In this document: positions 48,301 through 60,300 of the stretch, piece by piece
Layout: each line of letters starts with the position of its first letter
Numbering within the stretch: the first letter of the stretch is position 1
Assembly (NCBI RefSeq): GCF_049243985.1
Contig: NC_135384.1
Location: 11,218,501-11,282,500, forward strand
From: Paroedura picta
Lineage: Eukaryota; Chordata; Lepidosauria; Squamata; Gekkonidae
Length of the DNA: 64,000 bases
Direction of reading: 5' to 3'
Notes under the pieces: model-generated
Told to the model about the DNA's origin: nothing
The model's input: only the letters and a program-made list of their open reading frames with translations
The model's database searches: none
Position numbers and translations under genes: made by a program

Positions 48301-51300
48301 AGGGAGGGGCAGCAAAGGTACTCCTGATCCTGGTGCTCAAGTCTATCTCTTCTACCCCTGGTGAATCCTCTGAGATTGAAGGGACCTCGATAGCAAAGAA
48401 TGCCATAGAGCAGGGGTAGTCAACCTGTGGTCCTCCAGATGTCTATGGACTACAATTCCCAGCGTTTGCTGGCAGGGGCTCATGGGAATTGTAGTCCATG
48501 GACATCTGGAGGACCACAGGTTGACTACCCCTGCCATAGAGTCAATCCCCCTAAGCAGCCACTTTCCCCAGGTAAACTGATCTCTGAAGTGTAGAGACCC
48601 TGGTCTTATTTCTGGAGATCTGGAGATCTTTAGCTCTGCCTGGAAGTTGACAATCTGAAAAGAACCCTTAGTTTTTGATCAATGATGCTAGAAAAGGCAA
48701 AAAGAATCCCACTTACCTTGTTCTTCAGGATGTTGTCCTGAAAAAGACACACAACCACATTGGTGTGAAAAATAAGCAAGCAGCAATACTGGCCGAAGAA
48801 CACCAAAGCTCATTCTGTCTCTCATAGACGTCTTTGCACCAGCCCTGACTCACAAACTGGAGGTATGTTTGAAAGTGGCCCGGTCAGCCTGCCAGACATT
48901 CTGTCATCTCAAAAGGAATCTCTCTCTGTAGACCAGAGATCAATTGTAAACGCAGGAAATCCCCAGAACACAACTGGAGGTTGGCATTCCTATCTTTTAA
49001 ACTGAAGGGCACCGGAAAGGGAACACAAAACTCACCAACTGTTATCTTTATGTCACCTGGAAAAAAAAAAAAGACAAAGCTTTGGGTCTGGATAGCCTAA
49101 CAGTGACATTTTACTAACACTTGTTCAACGTTAGTCAGGTTATTAGTGATACTATTACAGAGAGTAACAAACGAGTTAAAAGAAGGAAAGAAAGTAGGTG
49201 GGAAAAGGTATACACAACGCTATTCTATAAAGAAGGCACTGAAGCATTGTCACCACAGTCCTACAGGCCAACATCACTATTGAATGTAGATTAGGAAATG
49301 TTTGCCTCATTAACGGCAGAAAGACTAAGAAAGTCCATTCCTGATTTAATACATAATGACCCAACTGGATTTTTACCAATGAGCTACAAATAATTCTGAC
49401 TGAAGGGTTGGGTGCTTTGGTGTCTGAAGCAGCCATTAGTGCCCAAAGCAGCTAGCGCTGTGCTGCAAGGGGGGAGGGACGCAGCGGTCGGTGCACACAT
49501 GCAGGTGCAGAGCTCTGCACCTGCATGTGTGCGCCGACTGGTGCACCAGCGCCTGTGCCTCCCCTCCCTCTCATGGTGCGGTGCTGGCTGCTTCAGGCAT
49601 GAACGGCTGCTTGGGATGCTGAAACGGCCAACCCTAGTTGAGACCCTACAGAAAGGCGAATGTGTGACACCCTAGACTGAACTATAAAGTAAAAATCCTA
49701 ATCCATGGTTCCTCTATATATTTGTGAAACAGCCTGGGGGGTGGAACATGCCTGGCTGTCCAAACTGGAATTTTGCCCCTACAGCTCCCCTACAGCTCCC
49801 GACCTCCGTCCCTGGACTCTAGCCTCCTTGCTCTCAGACGCGCTTCAGTGCCTGGAGCCAGCAGCAGATAACGGTAGAGGGCCCTGGGCAAAGGGTCGTG
49901 GTGGAGGGCCTGCTAACGAGGGCCCCGGGGCCTCCTAGGCTGGGCCTGCTAATGAGGGTGTCTCGGCCTGCTGACTGCCTGCTAAAGAGCTCTGTCCCGG
50001 GCCTGCTAATGAGCTGGCCATCCCCTGCCCGCCCCACTTGATCTGGCTGTGAGCTGCAGCCCAAAGCCACCTTAAGCTGCCTGGCCAGGGGCCAGGGGAG
50101 GGGACCCTTTCAAGGCCCATTCTTAGGAACAGGCTTTGAAGCTAGTAGATAAAATAAAACATATTTACCATTGTGACCTTGAGAACAGCAACCACAGCAA
50201 TCACAGGAACTACAGCGCTCAAAACAATTACAGCAACTATGGCAATCACAGCAACCGTGGCAACCACAGACACCACGGGAACCACAACAACCACGGGAAC
50301 CACAGCAACCACAGCAACCAGTAACAGAAGGGCTGGGCATGTTGGTTTTCAGAGTTGGGAAAACTACTACGAGCAATAACCCGAAGACAAATGTTCAGTG
50401 AGAAGTATGTGAGGAAAGGTTGCCTGAAAAAAAAAGACAGAGCATGAGGAAGGTATTAGGTCAATATTGAAGAGGAAGAGTTCCTTCACCCACAGTGTAC
50501 CAGTATGGCCTCATTCTCTTTATTTATGTCACAGCAAGTGCCACCATCATTCTGAAGCAGATGGTCAGTTTGGAGGCTCCAAATATATTTTCTGATGACT
50601 TATACCTGTGAGTGACAACCACAGTTTCCAACGCTGAAAGCAGGTGTGTGTGTCTGGAATATATTTGGCCAAACCAGAAAAGAGTACATGGAGAAAGTGA
50701 AAGTATCCCAAAGCAAACAGTTCTGTGTATGAAAAGTAATGGCTCTGTAAATAAACCTACTGCGAAATAAAACACTATATGTACGTTGTATTTCTTGGTT
50801 CCAAATGACTGTGGTCCAAATCCCATTGCTCATAGACAGAAACATTTGCAGAATTTTTTACACAATGTAACAAAAATACTAGACAGAGTTCCAGTGCTTT
50901 TGGTCAGTAACCAAAACTAAACTAAACTAAAGCATATAAATGTTACAATAATTGTAAACATATAATATTCCCCTTTTGTTATAGCCATAATATAAACATG
51001 CATAAACACATATTATTTTATCCATTATAAACTGGATAACCCATAGACAATTCGATCAAGCTGGGGTAAATCTCAAATTCAATGGAAACCAAGAAAAACA
51101 TATCTGTTATTATCTGGTAGCCACAATAATGTAGTATAATTAAATAAGTCATAAATACCTATTTTCCTCAGAGCCCAGAACATGTATGTGTTCCACCTAC
51201 CTTGTGAGAGTTGGGCGGTTGCTATTTAAAAAAAAAATCTGATTAGGGACACTCAGTTAAAGGTATATCACATTATATCATGACTGATACAATTTCTGTG

Positions 51301-54300
51301 ACCTAACCGCTAACCAAAATCAATTGGAGTTATACAAATGTCAGGCAGTTCATGTTAATAGTTGAAAACAGCGTGACAACCTAAATATCAAAACCTAACT
51401 GGAGAACACTCAAATTAAACTACAAACTTGCATTCAGTTCCCATGTAGTGTTTAGCTCATAAGGTTGAAATGTAGGAAGTCTGAAGATAAGTCAGCATTG
51501 CTGTTGATTAAGTAATTTTCGTAATTCCAAGTGATCAAATTTGCTTCATTTCACAATAGATTTGTTTAGACACGGACCTGTTTGTTTTTTTCTAGAAGTC
51601 ATTAATATTATTCTAGAATTTCCCACCCTCCCTGTTCAGCCCGTTTTTGCTGGTTTTAGAACCATAAAAACCCAACAGATGACAGTTAGGACCTTCAAAG
51701 GTTGAACATCTGTGCTAATGTTAAAATTCTATAACTTTTCTTGTGCACAATTAAAAAAAAACTATAGGAATGAAAAACATATGTAACGTTTTAAATGTTT
51801 GCACCCCAAAATCCGACAATTAATTTTTCAGTTTTTTAGACCCTTATTGAAGCTAACAAATATTTAGCTACCTGCAAGGTGCTATAGAGATTTCTATATT
51901 TTACCTTTGTATTCTGGCATTTTCAAAACAAGTGAATAATTTATGGATTCCATGTTGCTAGCATGATTTATAACTCCCAGAAATGACAAAGCCAATGCAG
52001 CTGACCAGAAATGAAATTTCAGATAGTGGAGAGCAATAGATCAGCAGCTCAGAATAATCTTTGGTGAACAAAACTGACGACACTGATCAGGATTAGGCAA
52101 AGCTCACACCTATTTGTACAATATCATTTCACCTGGTTTTGTTAGAAAAAGGAAATGTTTACCTGTTTCTGAAATGTAGACGTAATCCTGATGTTATTTA
52201 AGTATTCAAATACCGAGAACTGTTCTATATCTGTGTCACACTTTCAAGAATGAAAGTTATGTTGGATAAAATACATTATTCATCCACTGGACCTTGACCA
52301 GAAGAACCGAAAGTAGTAAAGACAGATTACATATTAATCCATTGGGGAAAGTCCGTGGATGACCCTGGATCTTTTCCAACAGAAGTGCCTAAACTCTCAG
52401 AGGGAGAAACTGCAGACTACACAGTTACCACATACTAGGACTGCAGGTCCCCAGGTTGTGGCATTATACCCCACTGAAGTCCCTCTTCTCTCCAAGCCCC
52501 ACCCACTTCAACCGCCACTCCCCCCCCCAAATCACCAGGTATTTACCAACCCACAGTTGGCAACTCTGCCACTTATTGTAACTGGAGTTCAAGGACTGAA
52601 AACTGCTTGCTGTTTGAAAGTAGGCCTTTGATGAAGAGCTAGGAGCTAGGGGAGTCACTAGCATTGCAAGTCTGTATGCCAGAGAAGCTATTTTCGTTGA
52701 CCTCTTTTTGCTGGTCCTAGCAATCCGCCTGTGGCAGCCATCTTGCTCTTTTACCCACATCAATTATGACCTTTCCGTGCTTTCAGGTTGGGGCACCCCA
52801 TACAACCTCACAATAGTAAAGGGGCAGCCCGGTACCAAGGGCATACCGCATGTTGTGATCCCATCCATTTATCTAAATGAGGATGGAGGTGAGGTGGCCT
52901 TGGGAATGGGTCCTCTCTGTGGGCATATGCATGTGTTATGATGAACTGCTCCTCAGACTCTGTTGTACTGATCTTCTCTGCTGGTCCATTCAAGAAGGTT
53001 CATATGGGCTGGGATGGTCATACAGCAGACCATGGTTGGTGGGTCCTCCCCTGGGAGAGTGAGCGTGACCAAGGCATTGCAGTTGGTGGACTCCATATCA
53101 TGTGTGGGAGAAGGGGAGACTAGCAAGGAGTTATCACATCCATGGCAGGCATGGTGCTGTTGATCATGAGAAACCTAGAGGGGATGGAGTCTTGTCCTTT
53201 GCAGTGGATCTCCCCATCCAAATCTATTTTTTTTTCTTAACTTATGCGTGCTCAGCTTTTCTGCATATTTAGACTCTGCAATTACAGCCGATCTTCCGAA
53301 CTGAACCCCACATTTACTGTAATGTATCATCTAAAAAAGATGTATACCAATTTCTCTTAGTGTCTGATTGGCTGTATACTTCATTGGTTTATCTCACAAG
53401 TGTTCCCACTGTGCCACAGGTATTTGCTCTCTAAAATTCTGCATCCATTTGATCATGTATTTTTTTCATGTGTTCTTCTGTTTCAAATTTAAGTAGCAAT
53501 ATAGTACATTATCTTTTCTTTTTTGCTTTATAATCATCAACTCAAACTCAGACTTTTCTCTCAAGGCTCCACCTCCTATATTCATTGCTTCCTTTAATCA
53601 TGAAACTGAAGGATACGGTACATCCTTCATTTTGAATTTCTGGCCAGGACTTGAATTTTCCTTGAGCTGTCACAACTGCTCCTGAATTATCTATAAGGCC
53701 TATAGGGGATAGGCCTCTTCACAGATGAAAGAGAGATGCCATTTCCAAAAATGCTGTTCTTTAGTCCATACTGTTTCTGAAAATGCTGATCTGGTCCACA
53801 CTGACAGTCTCTCTGTTTGAGTGTAATATTTCAGTACCTAAATCATGGAACTGATGATAGTTCATATAAGATTTCCATTGTTTTATAAGTAAATACAGAC
53901 ATCAGTGAGATTACAAACTCAAAACACACAAAGAATCAAGAACATCTCATCTACGCTGCAGCAACTGCCCTAACTAAAATGAAAAAACAACAACAGTTAA
54001 ATGGGAAACTCTTTTGTAGAAAGATTTACACACTACTCTCCAAATTTAACTCTGGCATCCCTAGATGCCCCATCTGGTCTTCTTCAGTCCAAGAGGGCTC
54101 TGAGGCAGGGTCATAGTGGGATCCAGGCTGCTGCATCAGTGGAACTATGGTTGCATATGTTGTTTCTGCATTCCGGAATGGCAGCGGCTTAGAAATTAAA
54201 AGGACAGAATATTAGTTACCTGTGGGCCTTGAATCATTTGCAAAAATAATTTGGGGAAAAGTTATTATACAAAAAGGAAAATATGGCTGCCATAGTTACT

Positions 54301-57300
54301 CACCCTAGTGTGGTGGAGCCCCACAAGGTTGGCATCTGAGGAGCAAGTTACATAGTTTCACAATTAGTAAATTTTCAAAGTCTCTCTCTGTAATGTTATA
54401 TGCATAAAATAGTCAATTCCTGGTCATCAGACCTTCATGAAAGACCATCTGGAAGTCACCCTTAACAGGAACCTAGATAGCTCACTTTTAGAATCTTTAT
54501 GATGGTTTAAAATTAGAGTGGACTATGAATCTGAGTGTAAGGAAAACATGACACTTGACTGCTTCAGCACAAGAAGAAGAAGAAGAAGAAGAAGAAGAAG
54601 AAGAAGAAGAAGAAGAAGAAGAAGAAGAAGAAGAAGAAGAGTTGGTTCTTATATGTCGCTTTTCCCTACCCGAAGGAGGCTCAAAGCGGCTTATAGTCGC
54701 CTTCCCATTGCTCTCCCCACAACAGACACCCTGTGGGGTGGGTGAGGCTGAGAGAGCCCTGATATCACTGCTCAGTCAGAACAGTTTTATCAGTGCCGTG
54801 GCGAGCCCAAGGCCACCCAGCTGGTTGCATGTGGGGGAGCGCAGAATCGAACCTGGCATGCCAGATTAGAAGTCCGCACCCCTAACCACTACACCAAACA
54901 AACACATGCCAGCTTGAATCCACTCAGTCCCTGTCTTAGCATACTGTGCAAACAAGATGTTCATCTCTTCTTTTTCATCCTAATACATGCAAGATATATC
55001 CATGAGTTGGGTAAAGAGATGGATCTGCCAATCCCCACTGTTGTCATAAGGGTATAAGTTAACTTTGGTCATCCATAAACATATTCTCATGGATGAATAC
55101 CAGAGAAAATGATACATCAGAATGCAAAATTTTGGCCAGTTGTTACAGAACGCATCTGAGAAATATCCTAGTCTTTTCACCAATGTCCATCCAGCAGTGT
55201 TCCCAGATGTTCAGGAGAAATATATATTATTTAAGGTTTTTCTGCACAGATATGAAGTCTAGAAACACCCCAACTTAAGCCAAGGAAGAAAATATTCTAT
55301 GAGGATGCTAGGTAGTTTGTTAGAGGCTATTGTCCTGTAATTGGTGGTACAAATGCTGATTTCCTCTCATTCCAAGTAAAGAAGAATAATATCTTACAGT
55401 GAACATTTTCTTCAGAGGTCAAATTGCTTCTGTCCTTAACTGGAGCTTGTTCTCTGGAGAAAACAAAAGGTAAGCGTATTTTTGATGTTGGATATTTACT
55501 GTTTTTGTTGTAGATTTTTTTTCAGAATTTAGAAGAAAGAAGAAGAAGAAGAGTTGGTTCTTATATATGCTGCTTTTCTCTACCCAAAGGAATCTCAAAG
55601 GGGCTTCCAATCACCTTCCCTTTCCTCTCCCCACAACAGACACCCTGTGAGGTGGGTGAGAGAGCCCTGATAGCTCAGTCAGAACAGCTTTCTCAGGGCT
55701 GTGGAGAGCTCAAGGTCACACAGATGGCTGCAGGTGAGGGAGCGGGGAATCTACTGTGAGGCACAGCTGCCAGGAACACAAGTGACCCAGAGCTGTGAGT
55801 GGTAACTAGTCTGTAATGTTTTGGGCAGCAACCTACCCTGTAAAAGGAAAAAAAGAAAGTGAGCCCAAACACTGTGCATATCTCTCTTCTAATGACCATG
55901 ACCATTGCTAGTAGGTCAAAAGTCCAAAGTCTATTTTTCTGCTGACTGCCACCACCCTGTTGGTTTCTTATCTGACCCAACACCCTAAGAGTTATAAGAT
56001 AGAGCTTTTATCTTTGCGCATGGGGCAGGAAAACAAGTTCCATAGACAAAGCTGCTGATGAAATAAAGTTTTTACTCATTTATTTATTTATGTACTTAGT
56101 TGACAGCTCACTTGAAGTATGTAAGAAAAAAAATATAGCTTCCCTCCTGAGTTGGGTATATCGGACCCAAAAATCACCAGTATTTTCCAATATTCCTAAA
56201 TCCCAATACTGGGCTGTTTTTAAAATTTAGTAATATTTGGGAATCTTGATTTTTTGGAGTCCATTATACGTTAAAGGTAAAGGTAAAGGTATCCCCATGT
56301 GCAAGCACTGAGTCATGTCTGACCCTTGGGGTGACGCCCTCCAGCGTTTTCATGGCAGACTCAATACGGGGTGGTTTACCAGTGCCTTCCCCAGTCATTA
56401 CCGTTTACCCCCCAGCAAGCTGGGTACTCATTTGACCGACATCGGAAGGATGGAAGGCTGAGTCAACCTTGAGCCGGCTGCTGGGATTGAACTCCCAGCT
56501 TCATGGGCAAAGCTTTCAGACGGCTGCCTTACCACTCTGCGCCACAAGAGGGGGGGCTATTAAAGTCAAAGGCAATCTATCCTGGGTTATATTTAGTGGT
56601 CGGGGAGGGGTAAGGTAGAGGCACCAAATTTGTAGCATAGCTACTGGAACCTCTCCTTGAATACCCACCTTTCCAAAAGATTGGACCAGGCATCCATTTC
56701 TATGGGCATCTCAAAAATGTGCTCCCATCCTCCATTGTTTCCAGTGGGGGGAAGATAGCAAGGTAATACAAGACCAGCAGATTGTCCAAGAGAATCTCTG
56801 CAGTAGAAAGTGGAGTGGGAAGCATTTTTGCAAGGCTAGCAGCAGAACCAGTGCTACTGGGTCAGTGTCAAAACAGCACTATGGTCAGTCTCTGGAGTAG
56901 AAATGGGAAGGGTTCTGCTTTTATGCTCTGCCCATGCCCAGAAGAATTTTAAAACAAACAAACAAACAAACAAACAAACAAACAAAACAACCTTCTGTGA
57001 TTGGCTAAATATCAGTGTTCCCCCTAACCTGAAATCCTATTTGCCAAATTGTCACTGCTCCTTCCCCCCCCCCCCCTAGTCCCTCGAAGTAGGTAGGGAA
57101 GGAAAACAAGGTAGTAACCCTGCAATGCAACGCCATTTGCAAAAGCAATGTAAGGATTGGCTGTAAGGCACTACAGATCCCCCTGAAGTGCTTTTGCCAT
57201 TGGGCTGCAGATATGCCTCTTTTCTCTCCCTGTTGCTGGCCCAGAAACCAGAGCAAAAGGAAGGAACGTTAATTTTGTAGCCCTTTAAGCCTCTCCACCA

Positions 57301-60300
57301 GCAGCTATTCAGTACAGCCGAATATACCCCCCCAAAAAAGCTTAAAAATTCGGATCAACTATATTAGTAGCTGGTTCGATTCTCTGATCTGCATTCGGCT
57401 TAAAAATAACCAGAAAATACCAATAAGTTATTTTCTGGGTGTTTTGGGGCTTGGTTACAGCTGAATCACACACCCCTATAGCTTCCCTTTCTTCCAATGG
57501 GGCCCAAAGCATCTTACACTATTCACTTCTCCTCCATGTCATCCTTACAACTCTTTGAGGTAAGTCAGACTGACAGCATGTGACTAGCCCAAGTTCACCC
57601 AGTAGGCTTCCACGGCAGAGTGAGGATTCAAACGTAGATTTTAATAATAACAAAAATAACAATAAACAGAGAAGATAAGATTCTAACACGGTAAACAATC
57701 TAAGAATTCCACAAGAATGCCATAACTCTAACTAAAATGCAGCAAGGATTAAATTACTGGTCAGATAAGATAATAAGCAAATCAAAGCTCATAGCAAAAC
57801 GTTAGAATCACAAAGAAAGAAGTGCACAAGGGTTTTTCCTACCTTGAATGTCTCTGAGAGGCAACTAAAAAACAAAACAAAACCCAAAACTAGTGAAGGT
57901 GCATCACTTTACCTTTTACTCCTTGAATTATCTTTCAGAAACAGGCAAATGCCCATAATTCTCTCAACGATTAGCAATAAGTGAGACATAATCAAGCATC
58001 TTGGTTGGGAAAAGCAGATCTTTGAAATATTTATTATTCCGATTTGTTAAGTATTTTATTGCCAGCTGTCATTTGAATTCCTCTTATGTCTTGCCTTCAG
58101 CCCACCAAGGCTTTGTTAACAAAATAGTTTCAGAGGGGAGCCATGTTGATCTGCAGTAGAACCGCTAGATTTGAATCCAGTAACAACAAGATTTTTTTGG
58201 GGGGGGAGGGAGGGGGAATAAGCCTTCAAAGAGTCAAATCTCTCATTGGGAGATACCTAACAAAAGCCAGCCTTTTAAGAACATTTCTCTAACTCTTTTA
58301 TGGAGAAAATGTCACATTAATCTGCAGTCTGAGTATGCCAATACTCAGGTCCCGCAACTCCCAGAACTGAGGGGCCATGTGAGAATGGCCACATACACAC
58401 CTGTTCCCAGGGTAACACTGTACCCAGCCCTGCTCCCAAACTGTTTAGCTTCTGCTGGTAGCAAATCCTTGTCCTACATCCTGCATAGTTTTAAAACTGG
58501 CTTATTGTGGTGTCTTATCTACAGGCTTAAGCACCTTAATTGTAGCCCTTATTGTACATTCTATGAGATGCATGGGAGTACACAAGTGGAAAGAGGCCTA
58601 CAATAAGGGTGGAATTTTGGAGAATAAATCTTTTAACAGAAGGTTCCAAGAGAGATAAATTTGGACATGCTTTATAAGTCTTGGGGGTGGGATACTGGCT
58701 TACGGCCTTCTAATAGTCCCATAACATAATTGAATTGTTTATATTTTCCTACTTCACAAGTTTCTGGTGATTTAGACTAGAATGTTAAAAGCTTTCAAGT
58801 GGCAGGTTAGAATGGCTTTGTTTTCATGTCAATATGACTTACCTTTCTTTACTGAGAAATACACCAAGGCAGCCAGGATGAGAATGCCAAAACATACAAC
58901 TGGAAGAATCAGTTTAAGAACTGTAAAAAGAAGATAAATGAGAATTAGAATAAGAAAGATGCAAAGGTTTCTAGTTGAAGAAGAAGAAGAGTTGGTTCTT
59001 ATATGCTGCTTTTCTCTGCCTGAAGGAGGCTCAAAGCGGCTTACAGTCACCATCCCTTTCCTCTCCCCACAACAGACTCCCTGTGAGGTGGGTGAGGCTG
59101 AGAGAGCCCTGATATCACTGCTCAGTCACAACAGTTTTATCAGTGCCATGGTTAGCCCAAGGTCACCCAGCTGGCTGCATGTGGGGGAGTGCAGAATCGA
59201 ACCCGGCATGCCAGATTAGAAGTCAGCACTCCTAACCACTACACCAAACTGGCTCTTGATTTCTGCCATAGAACTGGAAAGTTGTCAGTGGGTGATTCCA
59301 CGCCAGTGAAACCATTCTGGGCTACCACCAGTACAGTGCTGCAAAGTGGAAGCCTCTGCAGTGTACGGAGTCCCTATGGGGGGCACATTTCAGTGCCAGA
59401 TCATCTGGACACAGGGTGTTCCACTGAAAAAGAGTCCCCCCCCCCGGGAAACACGGCTGTGGCAGTTAGGTTCCGCCATGCAGGGGTGTGTGTGGCGGTG
59501 GGTATTGTAGTATGTTGGACACTGGGATGGTGTTCTACACGGATTACATTAGTCATCTGATTTATACCATAAAAGTAAAGGTAAAGGTATCCCCTGTGCA
59601 AGCACCGAGTCATGTCTGACCCTTGGGGTGACGCCCTCTAGCGTTTTCATGGCAGACTCAATACGGGGTGGTTTGCCAGTGCCTTCCCCAGTCATTACCG
59701 TTTACCCCCCAGCAAGCTGGGTACTCATTTTACCAACCTCGGAAGGATGGAAGGCTGAGTCAACCTTGAGCCGGCTGCTGGGATCGAACTCCCAGCCTCA
59801 GGGGCAGAGCTTTCAGACTGCATTTCTGCTGCCTTAACACTCTGCGCCACAAGAGGCTCTTGATTTATACCATACATCTAGAATATTATATATACAGTAA
59901 TGATAGGAACAACCAGTGGCTGAATAATGATTACCTTAAGCTTACCTAAGCCAAAATAAAACCGGTTGCATATTTATGTGACCTTTATATTTGCTTACAA
60001 ACCCCCGGATAATTATTTGCATTTTAGGAGAACGAATGCAGCAGGTATTATGAAATGGTCCCTCCAGAATTGTTGCTGCCGACAGCTGAATGCTTTTACT
60101 CACCCTTGTCACTGCTGTTCCCATCAGATTCAGCACGATTACCTACATTGGGAATAAGCGTGGAGAATTGTTCACAATCTTGTTCACAAGTGGGTCACGA
60201 ATAGCCAAGGGGTGAGCGTGTGCGGAAATGCTTCACACGCAACAACAAACTAAGTGAAATATCCCCACCCACCCAACACACAGCAACAGTTTTCCCAAAA

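Larger units (their letters stand above)
43211..49056 (-). repeat. Second tandem array of heptad micro-exons
   Basis: Nine 21-bp exons and one 18-bp exon, all phase 1-1. Two main variants recur: type A (borders TAG or CCAG / GTGAGT; heptads like DYMKRQI at 49036, 46984, 46209, 45268) and type B (CAG / GTAAG; heptads like ENLTEQK at 48717, 47702, 45600). The blocks around 46141-46632 and 46915-47406 are near-identical copies about 775 bp apart. hAT MITE copies share the same flanking CCATAGAG, so the insert predates some duplications. Confidence 0.85.
51222..58842. other. Large repeat-rich interval, TM to heptad exons
   Basis: Holds SINEs at 54571, 55536 and 56271, simple repeats, and weak exon-like segments at 55398-55439 and 57843-57864. 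51230-54200 is mostly AT-rich sequence in which I recognise nothing except a dispersed repeat near 52440-52570. No Ig, TM or B30.2 sequence was found on either strand. Confidence 0.6.

Noticed and set aside
52155-52175. Apparent 6-bp exon between TTTCAG and GTAAAC (minus strand)
   Set aside because: Too short to support without transcript data; such chance pairs are expected.
54303-54334. 32-bp splice-bounded segment on the minus strand
   Set aside because: It has good borders, but 32 bp does not fit the phase-1 chain and would shift the frame of the B30.2 tail.
54518-54869. Open frames with poly-Arg or poly-Glu runs
   Set aside because: They read through an AAG tract and a SINE family A copy.
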